A DNA stretch of 64,000 bases from an uncultured Lachnospiraceae bacterium (GCA_947589155.1 CANQBH010000001.1:124001-188000), one strand, 5' to 3'. Numbered from the stretch's first letter, positions 50,713 to 60,375 are shown. The notes: generated by a model from the sequence alone, not told the origin. Program-made: numbers and translations.

Positions 50713-52059
50713 ATGGGGAGAATGTTTGGGACCGACGGCGTCCGCGGCGTCGCCGGAAAGGAATTGACGATCGGGCTCGCCACGCAGCTGGGGCAGGCGG
50801 GCGCTTATGTACTGACAAAAGAGAGGGCGCATAAACCTACGATCATCGTGGGCTGCGATACGCGGATCTCGGGAAATATGCTGGCAAGCGCGCTGATGGC
50901 GGGGATCTGCTCCGTGGGCGCAAACGCGATCTTTGTCGGCGTAATGCCGACGCCGGCGATCGCCTATCTGACGCGGAAACATAAGGTGGACGCGGGAGCC
51001 GTTATCTCCGCCTCCCACAATCCGATGGAATTTAACGGGATCAAATTTTTTAACGGCGAGGGCTACAAACTTTCCGATTCCCTTGAGGACGAGATCGAGG
51101 AACTCATTACAAGCGGCAGGGAACTCAAACTGCCGACGGGTTCCGATATCGGGACCGTGGAATACCGGTTCGATATGTCGAGGGAATATATCGACTTTAT
51201 GAAAAAAACGGTTCCCGTAGATCTGCGCGGCATGAAGATCGTGATCGACTGCGCGGAGGGCGCGGCTTATGAAACGTCGGTGATAACGCTGCAGGAACTC
51301 GGCGCGGAACTCGTGGCGATCCATACGGATCCGGACGGCACCAACATCAACGCCAACTGCGGTTCGACCCATATGCAGGAATTGCAGGCGCGGGTCGTTT
51401 ACGAGAAGGCGGCGCTCGGCCTCGCGTTCGACGGCGACGCGGATCGGATGCTCGCGGTAGATGAAAACGGCCGTATCGTGGACGGCGATCAGGTCATGGC
51501 GATCTGCGCCAATTATATGAAAGAAAAAGGGACGTTAAAGGACGATACGGTGGTTGTCACCGTGATGACAAACCTCGGCTTTACCCTGATGGGCGAGCGC
51601 GAAGGGCTGCACATCGAAAAGACCAAAGTCGGCGACCGCTATGTGCTGGAAAACATGCTGGAGAACGGCTACAACCTCGGCGGCGAACAGTCCGGCCATG
51701 TGATCTTTCTGGACGACAATACGACGGGCGACGGACTGCTCAGCGCCCTTCATCTTCTGGAAGTCATGAAGGCGACGGGCAAACGCTTATCGGAACTGGC
51801 GGCGGTGATGGAAGTCCTGCCGCAGGCCTTGGTCAACGCGAAGGTGCCGAACCACAAAAAAGAAAGTTTTATGGAGTATCCGGAGATCGCGGGCGCGATC
51901 GAAGAACTGGAAGCGAAGTTTGCGGGCGAAGGCAGGGTGCTGATCCGGCCGTCGGGAACGGAGCCGCTGGTGCGCGTCATGATCGAAGGGAAAGACCAGA
52001 AACAGATAGAAGACGAGGCAAAGAAATTGGCAAAACTGATTACAAAGACAATGCTTTAA
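50713..52059 (+). CDS. glmM: Phosphoglucosamine mutase
   Basis: Interconverts glucosamine 6- and 1-phosphate for UDP-GlcNAc synthesis. The 448-residue protein has the active-site phosphoserine in VISASHNPMEFNG (Ser101), the metal-binding loop AFDGDADRMLAVD (about 239), the sugar loop GGEQSGHVIF (about 321) and the phosphate loop RPSGTEPLVRVM (about 412). GlmM binds CdaA and represses it in other Firmicutes, and this gene order keeps the three together. Confidence 0.97.
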   Translation: MGRMFGTDGVRGVAGKELTIGLATQLGQAGAYVLTKERAHKPTIIVGCDTRISGNMLASALMAGICSVGANAIFVGVMPTPAIAYLTRKHKVDAGAVISASHNPMEFNGIKFFNGEGYKLSDSLEDEIEELITSGRELKLPTGSDIGTVEYRFDMSREYIDFMKKTVPVDLRGMKIVIDCAEGAAYETSVITLQELGAELVAIHTDPDGTNINANCGSTHMQELQARVVYEKAALGLAFDGDADRMLAVDENGRIVDGDQVMAICANYMKEKGTLKDDTVVVTVMTNLGFTLMGEREGLHIEKTKVGDRYVLENMLENGYNLGGEQSGHVIFLDDNTTGDGLLSALHLLEVMKATGKRLSELAAVMEVLPQALVNAKVPNHKKESFMEYPEIAGAIEELEAKFAGEGRVLIRPSGTEPLVRVMIEGKDQKQIEDEAKKLAKLITKTML

Positions 52060-52071
52060 CGAGGTGATGGT

Positions 52072-52338
52072 ATGGTCAGTCAAAAGGTGAAGATCGTCAA
52101 TCCTACGGGATTGCATTTACGACCGGCCGGCATATTCTGTCAGGAAGCGATGAATTATACGTCGAAGATCACGTTCCGATACAGGATGGATTCAACGGCC
52201 AACGCAAAAAGCGTACTCAGCGTTTTGGGCGCCTGCATTAAATCGGGCGACGAAATAGAGATCGTGTGCGAAGGGGAAGACGAAGAAGAGGCGCTGCAAA
52301 AACTGGTCGCGCTGGTAGAAAACGGTTTCGGAGAATAA
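52072..52338 (+). CDS. HPr family phosphocarrier protein
   Basis: An 88-residue HPr-fold protein. The phosphorylatable His is in the motif PTGLHLRPAG (His15), with Leu instead of the common Ala after it, and the regulatory serine region is KSVLSVLGACIKSGDEIEI (Ser about 46). Both sites exist, so it is not a Crh (which lacks the His). Whether it is the general PTS HPr or a special paralogue cannot be told; no ptsI is adjacent. It lies between glmM and leuA with short gaps. AACGAGGTGATGGT precedes the ATG. Confidence 0.87.
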   Translation: MVSQKVKIVNPTGLHLRPAGIFCQEAMNYTSKITFRYRMDSTANAKSVLSVLGACIKSGDEIEIVCEGEDEEEALQKLVALVENGFGE

Positions 52339-52356
52339 GAGGGAGAGAAAAGAGAG

Positions 52357-54039
52357 ATGTTAAACTATAAAAGATATAAACGCAATCCGGTGCTGCACTA
52401 TCCGCAGAGGCAGTGGCCCGATAAGGAGATTGAAAAAGCGCCGATCTGGTGCAGCGTAGATCTGCGCGACGGCAATCAGGCGCTGATCGAGCCGATGAAC
52501 GTGGCGGAAAAGATGGAGATGTTTGAACTCCTTTTGAAACTGGGATTTAAGGAGATCGAGATCGGTTTTCCGGCGGCGTCGCAGATCGAGTACGATTTTC
52601 TGCGGGAACTTGTCAGAAAGAACAAGATTCCGGACGACGTCAAAGTACAGGTATTGACGCAGTGCCGGAAGGAACTGATCGACCGCACGTTTGAAGCGAT
52701 CGAGGGAATCAAAAACGTCGTCGTGCATATCTATAATTCCACGTCCACGCTGCAAAGAGACGTCGTTTTCCACAAAAGCCAGGATGAGATCATCGATATC
52801 GCCGTGGAAGGCACGCGGATGGTCAAGGAACATCTTTCGGATTTCGACGGCAATGTGCAGTTGGAATATTCGCCGGAGAGTTTTACCGGAACCGAAGTAG
52901 ACTTCGCGCTGCGGATCTGTACGGCGGTACAGAAGGAGTGGGATCACGCGACGGATGCGCCGATCATCTTCAACCTGCCCGCCACGGTGGAAATGAACAC
53001 GCCGAACGTATACGCGGATCAGATCGAATGGATGAGCACGCATTTTGAGGAGCGGGAGAACATCGTTTTGAGCGTCCACCCGCATAACGACCGCGGCACC
53101 GGCGTCGCGATCACCGAGCTTGCCCTGCTGGCAGGCGCCGACCGCGTGGAAGGAACGCTTCTTGGCAACGGCGAACGCACCGGCAACGTCGATATCCTGA
53201 CGATCGCTTACAATATGTTCTCACAGGGGATCGATCCGAAACTGGAGATCGAAAACGTTCGGGAGATCGTCGAGGTGTACGAGCGCTGCTGCAAGATGCA
53301 GGTGGATATGCGCCATCCTTATGCGGGGCAGTTGGTATTCACCGCGTTTTCCGGTTCCCATCAGGACGCGATCAACAAAGGCGTCCATGCGATGCAGGAG
53401 CGGGGCAATCCTTATTGGGAAGTGCCGTATCTGCCGATCGATCCCGCGGATATCGGAAGGAAGTACGAGCCGGTGGTGCGGATCAACAGCCAGTCCGGAA
53501 AGGGCGGCGTCGCCTTTGTCATGGACACGGTCTACGGTTACAAACTGCCGAAAAAAATGCAGCGGGAATTTGCGGACGTCATCCAGTATATGTCGGAGAA
53601 GCAGGGCGGCGAGGTGCCGCCGCAGAAGATGATGGAGGCGTTCAAGCAGGAATATCTCGAGTGCAAAGAGCCGTTTCGGCTGCTCTTTGTGGATATTGAC
53701 GACAATATGGAAGACGACGAGACGCACGTATCGCTGGACTTCTGCTATCACGGCGAGAAGATCCATTCCGAGGCGGACGGAAACGGCCCGATCGACGCGG
53801 TCAAGACCGCGATCCGCCAGTGCGTGCCGCAGGTGGATATCACGGTGCTGGATTACAGCGAACACTCGCTGGGCGAAGGTTCCGGCGCGAAAGCCGCGGC
53901 CTATATCGAGATGCGGGATAACCGCTCCGGCAACGTCACCTACGGCGTCGGCGTAAGTTCCAACATCACGAGGGCTTCGATCCGCGGAATGTTTTCCGCG
54001 TTGAACCGTATTGTAAAAAAAGCGAACGACTATGTCTGA
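52357..54039 (+). CDS. leuA: 2-isopropylmalate synthase
   Basis: Condenses acetyl-CoA with 2-ketoisovalerate, the first step of leucine synthesis. The 560-residue protein is the long LeuA type, with N-terminal TIM barrel (WCSVDLRDGNQALIEPMN at about 30, metal site SVHPHNDRGTGVAITE at about 231, GNGERTGNVD) and a C-terminal LeuA dimer/allosteric domain (about 430-555) that gives leucine feedback inhibition. No leader peptide or T-box was seen in the short gap before it. It is the last gene of the glmM transcript before the polysaccharide locus. Confidence 0.95.
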   Translation: MLNYKRYKRNPVLHYPQRQWPDKEIEKAPIWCSVDLRDGNQALIEPMNVAEKMEMFELLLKLGFKEIEIGFPAASQIEYDFLRELVRKNKIPDDVKVQVLTQCRKELIDRTFEAIEGIKNVVVHIYNSTSTLQRDVVFHKSQDEIIDIAVEGTRMVKEHLSDFDGNVQLEYSPESFTGTEVDFALRICTAVQKEWDHATDAPIIFNLPATVEMNTPNVYADQIEWMSTHFEERENIVLSVHPHNDRGTGVAITELALLAGADRVEGTLLGNGERTGNVDILTIAYNMFSQGIDPKLEIENVREIVEVYERCCKMQVDMRHPYAGQLVFTAFSGSHQDAINKGVHAMQERGNPYWEVPYLPIDPADIGRKYEPVVRINSQSGKGGVAFVMDTVYGYKLPKKMQREFADVIQYMSEKQGGEVPPQKMMEAFKQEYLECKEPFRLLFVDIDDNMEDDETHVSLDFCYHGEKIHSEADGNGPIDAVKTAIRQCVPQVDITVLDYSEHSLGEGSGAKAAAYIEMRDNRSGNVTYGVGVSSNITRASIRGMFSALNRIVKKANDYV

Positions 54040-54068
54040 ATGTTTGCGGATGAGGAGAAGGAAACGGA

Positions 54069-54944
54069 ATGAAAAAGATTTTGGTAACGGGATGCAACGG
54101 TCAGCTGGGGCGGGCCGTCAGATGTGAATACGCGGAACAGGCGGATTTTCTGCTGACGGACGTGGCGCAGCAAGACGGGATCGTCTCTTTGGATATCACC
54201 GATATCGACGCCGTAACGGCGCTCGTTCGGAAAGAGCGGCCGGACGTCATCATCAACTGCGCGGCGCATACGAACGTCGACGCCTGCGAGCAGCAGTGGG
54301 ATCTTGCGTATCGGATCAACGCCATCGGCCCGCGGAACTTGAGCATTGCCGCGGCGGAGATGGACGCGAAGATGATCCATATCTCTACGGATTATGTCTT
54401 TGAAGGGAACGGGACGCGCCCGTACACCGAATTTGACGCGCCGAATCCCGTGAGCGCCTACGGCAAGACAAAATTAGAAGGCGAAAAGTTTGTGCAGGCC
54501 TTTGCAAAGAGATATTTCATTATCCGTACCGCGTGGCTGTACGGCGACGGAAAGAATTTCGTCAAAACGATGCTTGGACTGGCAAAGACGCACGACGAGG
54601 TCAGCGTCGTCTGCGACCAGCGCGGAACGCCGACGTCCGCGGCGGAACTGGCGAAGATGATCCGTTTTCTGGAAAACACGGACAACTACGGCGTTTTCCA
54701 CGGCACCTGCGAAGGGGATACCAACTGGGCGGATTTTACCGACATGATCTTTCAAAAGACCGGAACGGACTGCAGGGTACGCCATGTGACGAGCGCGGAA
54801 TACGCGAAGATGAATCCTGCGGCGGCAAACAGGCCGGCGTATTCCATCCTCGACAACTATATGCTGCGCCTGACGACCGACGGTTTTGCCATGGCGCAGT
54901 GGGAGGACGCGCTGGATGCGTACTTAGGCGGGATCGAACGGTAA
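54069..54944 (+). CDS. rfbD: dTDP-4-dehydrorhamnose reductase
   Basis: Last step of dTDP-L-rhamnose synthesis, NAD(P)H dependent. The 291-residue SDR protein has the nucleotide motif LVTGCNGQLGRAV (about 5), VIINCAAHTNVDACE, the catalytic ISTDYVFEGNGTRPYTE and YGKTKLEGEKF (Tyr-x3-Lys, about 136), and the substrate segment RTAWLYGDGKNFVKTML. The partner rfbB is 1.3 kb downstream; rfbA and rfbC are not in the window. AGGAGAAGGAAACGGA precedes the ATG. Confidence 0.93.
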   Translation: MKKILVTGCNGQLGRAVRCEYAEQADFLLTDVAQQDGIVSLDITDIDAVTALVRKERPDVIINCAAHTNVDACEQQWDLAYRINAIGPRNLSIAAAEMDAKMIHISTDYVFEGNGTRPYTEFDAPNPVSAYGKTKLEGEKFVQAFAKRYFIIRTAWLYGDGKNFVKTMLGLAKTHDEVSVVCDQRGTPTSAAELAKMIRFLENTDNYGVFHGTCEGDTNWADFTDMIFQKTGTDCRVRHVTSAEYAKMNPAAANRPAYSILDNYMLRLTTDGFAMAQWEDALDAYLGGIER

Positions 54945-54953
54945 GGAGGAGAG

Positions 54954-55811
54954 ATGCGGCAGCCCTTAGTGAGTATTTGCATACCGACGTATAACAGCGC
55001 GGATACGATCGCCGAGACCATGCGCTCCGTGCTGGCGCAGACCTATCCGCGGATGGAACTGATCGTCGTGGACGACGGTTCTTCGGACGACACTTTTCAG
55101 GTGATCTCGGCGGAGAAGGCGCGCTATGAAAAAGAAGCGGGCGGGGATGCAAAAAAAGAGATCCGCCTTTATCAGAACGAAAGCAACCTCGGCATGGCGG
55201 GCAACTGGAACCGGTGTCTGGAACTGTGCGCCGGAACATACATGAAACTGCTGTGCGCCGACGATCTGCTGGAACCGGAACTGACGGCCCGCGAAGTGGA
55301 GATGATGGAACGCCATCCGGAGGTGGATCTGGTTCAGAGCGATACAAAGTTTATTGACGTCAGCGGCCGCATTACGGGATATTACCGCAGATATTACCGC
55401 TCCGGCGTTGTGGAAGGGAAAAAGGCCTGCCGCTTTTCGCTGTTCACGAGGGATTATCTCGGAGCGCCGCTTGCCAATCTGATCCGGCGTTCCGCGTATG
55501 AGCGGCTCGGAGGGTTCGATCCGGCGTTCGTCTATATCGTGGATTACGATTTTTTCATGAAACTCTGCTGCCGCGGCAAGGTCTATATCATCCACGAACC
55601 TTTGAACGCGTTCCGTATCCGGAAGGATTCCAACACCGGACAGGTGATGAACGGCGACAAAGGGGAGCAATACATCGAAGAACACCGGCGGCTGGTGGAA
55701 AAATACGCGAAGAAACTGAAACTCTCGCGGCCGGAGATCGCGCTCAGCGTGCAGATCAGGAAACTGATGAGTTTTCTGGGCGGGATTTATCTGAAACTGT
55801 TTTTACGATAG
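54954..55811 (+). CDS. Family 2 glycosyltransferase
   Basis: A 285-residue inverting GT-A glycosyltransferase. Nucleotide-binding features are VSICIPTYNSADTIAETMRS at the start and IVVDDGSSDDTFQVI (about 37); the DXD-equivalent is LLCADDLLEPE (about 101), and FVYIVDYDFFMKLCC (about 192) is the acceptor-side acidic motif. No membrane segment is evident. Sugar and acceptor are unknown; its position between rfbD and rfbB makes a rhamnosyl transfer plausible. AAGGAGGAG precedes the ATG. Confidence 0.88.
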   Translation: MRQPLVSICIPTYNSADTIAETMRSVLAQTYPRMELIVVDDGSSDDTFQVISAEKARYEKEAGGDAKKEIRLYQNESNLGMAGNWNRCLELCAGTYMKLLCADDLLEPELTAREVEMMERHPEVDLVQSDTKFIDVSGRITGYYRRYYRSGVVEGKKACRFSLFTRDYLGAPLANLIRRSAYERLGGFDPAFVYIVDYDFFMKLCCRGKVYIIHEPLNAFRIRKDSNTGQVMNGDKGEQYIEEHRRLVEKYAKKLKLSRPEIALSVQIRKLMSFLGGIYLKLFLR

Positions 55812-55833
55812 CGGAGTGGTAAAGGAGAAAAGG

Positions 55834-56274
55834 ATGTCATTAAAAGTACAGATCGTGGTTGCCGCGGCGGCCGTGATCGCGTTGGTCTATATAGGAAATC
55901 TGGTACGGATCCGGCGGCTGGAACTCAAATACGCCCTGATCTGGTTTTTGGTCGGCGTCCTGCTTCTGGTCTTTGACCTTTCGCCGGGGCTGCTTAATTC
56001 CATGACGGAACTGCTGGGGATCACGCTGCCCATCAATATGCTGTTTTTTCTGGGATTTGCGTTTGTACTGATGATCATTTTTTCGCAGACGATCGTCATA
56101 TCGAACCTGACGCGGCGGACGAAGCGGCTGACGCAGGAGATCGCGCTCCTGCACCGCAGGATCGACAACATCAAGAGCCGCGAGCAGGAGACGAAAGAGA
56201 TCATCGCTTCCATCCGCGGGAGCGGCTATGAGGAAGACGTTCAAAAAGAAGGAGCACAGGAGGAGGAAAGATGA
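55834..56274 (+). CDS. DUF2304 membrane protein
   Basis: A 146-residue protein with three transmembrane segments (about 5-23, 33-51, 66-88), a basic RRTKRLTQ segment, and a C-terminal coiled coil (about 97-125). DUF2304 proteins are commonly encoded next to polyprenol-phosphate glycosyltransferases in cell-surface polysaccharide loci and are thought to assist them at the membrane; direct function is not established. The ATG at 55834 follows AAAGGAGAAAAGG; the frame from 55816 would place this site inside the gene. It overlaps rfbB by four bases. Confidence 0.83.
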   Translation: MSLKVQIVVAAAAVIALVYIGNLVRIRRLELKYALIWFLVGVLLLVFDLSPGLLNSMTELLGITLPINMLFFLGFAFVLMIIFSQTIVISNLTRRTKRLTQEIALLHRRIDNIKSREQETKEIIASIRGSGYEEDVQKEGAQEEER

Positions 56275-57356
56275 GAACCTATTTGGTAACAGGCGGCGCG
56301 GGATTTATCGGGAGCAATTATATCCACTATATGTTCCGCAAGTACGGCGATGCGATCCGCATCATCAATGTGGACAAACTGACCTACGCCGGCAATCTTG
56401 AAAATCTGAAGGATATCGAGGACAGAAAAAATTATACCTTTGTCCGCGCCGATATCTGCGACAAGGAGGCCATTGCAAAGATCTTCGCCGAAAACGAGAT
56501 CGACCGTGTGGTGCATTTTGCGGCGGAGTCCCATGTGGACCGTTCGATCCGGGATCCCGAGGTCTTTGTCAGGACGAACGTCTTAGGGACGGCGGTCATG
56601 CTCAATTGCGCGAAAGCGGCGTGGGAAAAAGAAGACGGAACGTTTGCCGAAGACAAAAAATTCCTGCACGTTTCCACGGACGAGGTGTACGGTTCGCTCG
56701 ACGACGATCCGAACGCGTATTTCTACGAGACGACGCCTTATGACCCGCACAGCCCGTACTCGGCGAGCAAGGCTTCTTCCGACCTGCTGGTGAAGGCGTA
56801 TATGGATACCTACCGTTTCCCCGCCAACATCACGAACTGTTCCAACAACTACGGCCCGTACCAGTTTCCGGAGAAACTGATCCCGCTCATCATCAACAAT
56901 GCGCTGCACGGACGGAAACTTCCGGTGTACGGCGACGGCAGGAACATCCGCGACTGGCTCTATGTGGACGACCACGCCAAAGGGATCGATATGGTGCAGG
57001 AGCAGGGACGGCTGTTTGAAACATATAATATCGGCGGCCACAACGAAAAGCGCAACATCGAGATCATCCATATCATCTTAGATACGCTCCTTGAGATGCT
57101 GCCGGAAAACGATCCGCGCCGCGCAAACGTCAGCGAGGAACTCATCACTTATGTGGAAGACCGGAAGGGGCACGACAGGCGTTACGCCATTGCGCCGGAC
57201 AAGATCAAGGCCGAGGTCGGCTGGGAGCCGGAGACGATGTTTAAGGACGGGATCCGGAAGACGATCGCATGGTTCTTTGAACATGAAGAATGGATGGAAC
57301 ATGTGACTTCCGGAGATTATCAGAAATATTACGAGGACATGTATGCCGGAAAATAA
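56271..57356 (+). CDS. rfbB: dTDP-glucose 4,6-dehydratase
   Basis: Makes dTDP-4-keto-6-deoxyglucose, the second step of rhamnose synthesis. The 361-residue extended SDR has LVTGGAGFIGSNYIHYM (about 4), HFAAESHVDRSIRDP (about 82), the catalytic STDEVYGSL (about 138), YSASKASSDLLVKAY (Tyr-x3-Lys, about 163) and NCSNNYGPYQFPEKLIPL (about 190). AGGAGGAAAG precedes the ATG. It overlaps DUF2304 at the front and the next glycosyltransferase at the end by 14 bp. Confidence 0.96.
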   Translation: MRTYLVTGGAGFIGSNYIHYMFRKYGDAIRIINVDKLTYAGNLENLKDIEDRKNYTFVRADICDKEAIAKIFAENEIDRVVHFAAESHVDRSIRDPEVFVRTNVLGTAVMLNCAKAAWEKEDGTFAEDKKFLHVSTDEVYGSLDDDPNAYFYETTPYDPHSPYSASKASSDLLVKAYMDTYRFPANITNCSNNYGPYQFPEKLIPLIINNALHGRKLPVYGDGRNIRDWLYVDDHAKGIDMVQEQGRLFETYNIGGHNEKRNIEIIHIILDTLLEMLPENDPRRANVSEELITYVEDRKGHDRRYAIAPDKIKAEVGWEPETMFKDGIRKTIAWFFEHEEWMEHVTSGDYQKYYEDMYAGK

Positions 57357-58293
57357 AAACGGAGTCGTCATTGTAACCTATAACCGGCGGGAACTGCTGA
57401 CAGAATGTCTCGGGCGCGTGTTCGCGCAGACCGTTCCGTTTGCGGCGGTCTTTGTGGTGGATAACGGCAGTACGGACGGCACGCGGGAATATCTGCGGGG
57501 GCTTTCGGATCCGCGGCTGCGACTTCTGTTTCAGGAGGAAAACCTCGGCGGGGCCGGCGGCTTTTACGAGGGAGTGAAAGCGGCGCGGGAAGGCGGTTTC
57601 GACTGGGTGCTTCTGATCGACGACGACGCGATGATCGCGCCGGATTATATGCAGCGCCTTCTCGAGGCGGCGGAGGAGAGAGAACGGCGGGAAGGCCGCA
57701 CGGTCTATGCCGCGGCGGGAAGCGTATGGACGAACGGCAGGATCGATCTGAGCCACCGGCGACGCATATCCGTCCCGCTGCTGTTTCTTGAGCGGCCCGT
57801 GCCGGAGAAAGAATACAAAAGCGGCGGCGCGCCGGTCTGCGACTGCGCCACTTTCTGCGGACTGGCGGTGCGCGGCGCGGCCATCCGGGAGATCGGGCTG
57901 CCGAAGAAAGAATATTTCCTTTGGTATGACGATGTGGAATACTGCCTGCGGCTGCGCGGGCGGGGCGGCGTCACGCTGGCGGCGTCTGCGGTGCTGGAGC
58001 ACAAGACCGCGGCTTCCGCGGAGGGCATGACCATATCCGGTCTGCTGGATCGTATCGGATGGCGGCAGTATTACGGCTACCGCAACCGCTACGACACGGC
58101 GAAGATCCACTTCGGGGCGGCAAGCGCCTTCTGCGTTGCCGCGGAATACCGTATGATCGCATTTTGCAGCAGGATCCTCATGCTGAAAAAGGAGAACAGG
58201 GAGAAGGGCCGGTACGATCTGGCCGTGATCCACGATGCGTTGCGTGACGGAAAGAGGGGCGCGCTCGGAAAGAACGCCGCTTACCATCCGTAG
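57343..58293 (+). CDS. Family 2 glycosyltransferase, GlfT1/rhamnosyltransferase-like
   Basis: A 316-residue GT-A protein. VVIVTYNRRELLTECLGRVF opens it (in pieces: GVVIVTYNRREL), followed by FVVDNGSTDGTREYL (about 33), ENLGGAGGFYEGVKAA (about 66), the DXD-type motif WVLLIDDDAMIAPDYM (about 88) and FLWYDDVEYCLRLRGRG (about 189), then a HK-containing segment. This pattern with GGAGG and DDxE is that of rhamnosyl- and galactofuranosyl-transferases. It overlaps the end of rfbB by 14 bp. Confidence 0.88.
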   Translation: MPENKNGVVIVTYNRRELLTECLGRVFAQTVPFAAVFVVDNGSTDGTREYLRGLSDPRLRLLFQEENLGGAGGFYEGVKAAREGGFDWVLLIDDDAMIAPDYMQRLLEAAEERERREGRTVYAAAGSVWTNGRIDLSHRRRISVPLLFLERPVPEKEYKSGGAPVCDCATFCGLAVRGAAIREIGLPKKEYFLWYDDVEYCLRLRGRGGVTLAASAVLEHKTAASAEGMTISGLLDRIGWRQYYGYRNRYDTAKIHFGAASAFCVAAEYRMIAFCSRILMLKKENREKGRYDLAVIHDALRDGKRGALGKNAAYHP

Positions 58294-58310
58294 GAGACAA
58301 GGGGGTTAAT

Positions 58311-59309
58311 ATGAAACGATGCAATATTACGGCGGTTGTGGTAACGAATAACCGCAAGCAGATGCTGGGAGAATGTCTGGAAGCGCTGGAGGCGCAGAAA
58401 GCGAAACCGATGACGGTCGCGAACCTTCTCGGAGAGGATCTGGGCGTCAGCAAGATCAAGCAGTACGGCCCGGGCGGTTTTCATTTTGACGTGCTTGTAG
58501 TGGACAACGCCAGCACGGACGGCACTGAAGAATATATTCAGGACATGATCGACAGGCATCCGAATAATCTGTCCTATATCCGGCTGGAAGAAAATCTTGG
58601 CGGCGCGGGCGGATTTTCCTTCGGAATGAAATACGCCGTGGAGCACGGCGCCACTTATGTTTGGGTGATGGACGACGATACGGTACCGGAAAAGGATGCG
58701 CTGGAAAAACTCGTGCAGGCGATGATCGCGCTGAAGGGCGCGAACGAGAGGTTCGGTTTTTTGTCTTCGCAGGCGGTCTGGTCCGACGGCGAGCCGTGCC
58801 GGATGAACCGGCAGGAGGAACTCGAGCCGAAGAACGAAAAACAGCGCCGCCTGATGGAGCAGGATCGGATCATTCCGGTCAAATCGGCGACGTTCGTTTC
58901 CCTGCTGATTCCGGCCGGTATGATCACTTCGATCGGTCTGCCGCTGAAAGACTATTTTATCTGGGGGGACGACAAGGAATTTACGCTGCGCCTTTCCAAT
59001 GTGCGCAACTGCTATAAAGTCGAGGACAGCGTCGTCGTTCACAAGACGAAGAACAACGTGGGATCGAACATCGTGGAGGACGATCTGGAACGGATCCACC
59101 GCTACTATTACGCGTACCGGAACGATCTGGCGACGGCGAGAAAGCGCGGTTTCCGCGAGGTCATGGTATATCACATGGCGTACTGCCTCAACTTCCTGCG
59201 CGTGATCTTCCTGAGCAAGGAAGGAAAGGGCAAGCGCCTCGCCGTAATGCGGCAGGGGAAAAAAGAAGGCAGGAGATTTATGCCTGAGACGGAGTTTCCG
59301 GAGATCTGA
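58311..59309 (+). CDS. Family 2 glycosyltransferase, GlfT1/rhamnosyltransferase-like
   Basis: A 332-residue GT-A protein similar in pattern to the one before it: ITAVVVTNNRKQMLGECLEAL, VLVVDNASTDGTEEYI (about 63), EENLGGAGGFSFGMKYA (about 96), YVWVMDDDTVPEKDAL (about 116) and FIWGDDKEFTLRLSN (about 219). The two neighbours probably arose by duplication and divergence. Its 3' end overlaps, tail to tail, the 3' end of the oppositely oriented glycosyltransferase gene by 32 bp. Confidence 0.88.
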   Translation: MKRCNITAVVVTNNRKQMLGECLEALEAQKAKPMTVANLLGEDLGVSKIKQYGPGGFHFDVLVVDNASTDGTEEYIQDMIDRHPNNLSYIRLEENLGGAGGFSFGMKYAVEHGATYVWVMDDDTVPEKDALEKLVQAMIALKGANERFGFLSSQAVWSDGEPCRMNRQEELEPKNEKQRRLMEQDRIIPVKSATFVSLLIPAGMITSIGLPLKDYFIWGDDKEFTLRLSNVRNCYKVEDSVVVHKTKNNVGSNIVEDDLERIHRYYYAYRNDLATARKRGFREVMVYHMAYCLNFLRVIFLSKEGKGKRLAVMRQGKKEGRRFMPETEFPEI

Positions 59310-60306
59310 GCGGCAGGAAATGCAAAAAGAGCCAGAGGGCGAACTCGCGGCTGCGGACCGGAACATGGAGCGTGCGCGGCCGGATCCGGCGGCAGAGCGC
59401 GTGAAAATGGCGCAGGGTCTTTTTATACTGCCGTCTGTGGTCGCGGCCCGTTGCCTTTTCGTCTTCTTTCAGGAAGCGCAGGTCGTGCAGGCAGAAAGAA
59501 AAATAAAAGTTGTATGCAGTGATGTATGCAGCTTTATTTTTTTCCTCGAGGCAGTCAAGGATCAGGTCGTAAGAATGATACGCCGCGAGAAGGCGCGGAA
59601 TCCGCCGGGATTCGTCCTGCGTCAGGCTGGAGGAAAGATAGCGGTAGTGGTAGAGGACGTCGGGCATGAGCAGGATCTTCGCGTCGTTGGCGACGGCCTG
59701 CAGGATCCAGAGTTTGTCCTCGTAGATGTTGATGGCGGTATTGAAGGGAAGCGGCGCCGACGGATCGGACGGATCCCGCTTTAGGGACGAAGCGCGCCAG
59801 AGTTTGTTCCACGGATAACCGCCGCCGCAGCGGTAGTTGTCCGCGGCGACTTCCGCCTGAAAATAGACGCCGGAGACGATCTGCGGCCGCTCCGCGACGA
59901 TGTGGTCGAACGAGGCGTCCTGCGAGAAATCTTTCCAGCCGAATACCACGCAGTCGGCGCGGGCGTTTTCCAGTGCCGCAACCGCTCGCTCCCATGCGTC
60001 CGGAAGCAGGAGATCGTCGGAATCCAAAAAAGTCAGATACGCGCCGCGCGCCAGAGGAAGCGCCGCGTTCCTCGCCGCGCTGACGCCCGCGTTTTTCTGG
60101 TGGATCACGGTGATCCGCGCGTCTTTTTTGGCATAGGAATCGCAAAGAAGCGCCGCGCCGTTCTTGGAGCCGTCGTCGACAAGGAACAGTTCAAAATGCG
60201 GATAGGTCTGGCACAGGACGCTGTCAATGCAGGCCCGCAGATACGCTTCCGGCGTTTCGTATATCGGAATGATGGCGGAGATGACCGCCGCTTGTTCCCG
60301 CTCCAT
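59278..60306 (-). CDS. Family 2 glycosyltransferase (WcaA/EpsJ-like)
   Basis: A 342-residue GT-A protein of the common capsule type: ISAIIPIYETPEAYLRACID, FELFLVDDGSKNGAALLCD (about 35-53), HQKNAGVSAARNAALPLARG and LTFLDSDDLLLPDAWERA (about 94). The second half has WNKLWRASSLKRDP and YEDKLWILQAVA. It stands alone on the minus strand inside a plus-strand polysaccharide locus and has its own promoter, so it may be an insertion or a later addition. Sugar unknown. Confidence 0.88.
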   Translation of the reverse strand: MEREQAAVISAIIPIYETPEAYLRACIDSVLCQTYPHFELFLVDDGSKNGAALLCDSYAKKDARITVIHQKNAGVSAARNAALPLARGAYLTFLDSDDLLLPDAWERAVAALENARADCVVFGWKDFSQDASFDHIVAERPQIVSGVYFQAEVAADNYRCGGGYPWNKLWRASSLKRDPSDPSAPLPFNTAINIYEDKLWILQAVANDAKILLMPDVLYHYRYLSSSLTQDESRRIPRLLAAYHSYDLILDCLEEKNKAAYITAYNFYFSFCLHDLRFLKEDEKATGRDHRRQYKKTLRHFHALCRRIRPRTLHVPVRSREFALWLFLHFLPLRSPETPSQA

Positions 60307-60342
60307 AGAGTTGATCCCTTTGCCCTTTCATAAGATACTTTT

Positions 60343-60371
60343 ATTATCGCCAATCCGGTTTTGAATTGCAA
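60343..60371 (-). promoter_or_regulatory. Probable promoter of the minus-strand glycosyltransferase gene
   Basis: Minus strand: TTGCAA (60371-60366), 17-bp spacer, GATAAT (60348-60343). The -35 lies in a repeated AATTGCA element. Confidence 0.5.
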
Positions 60372-60375
60372 GTTG

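Noticed and set aside
52060-52356. T-box or leader-peptide attenuator for leuA
   Set aside because: Gaps before and after the HPr gene are only 12 and 18 bases; there is no room and no T-box core sequence.
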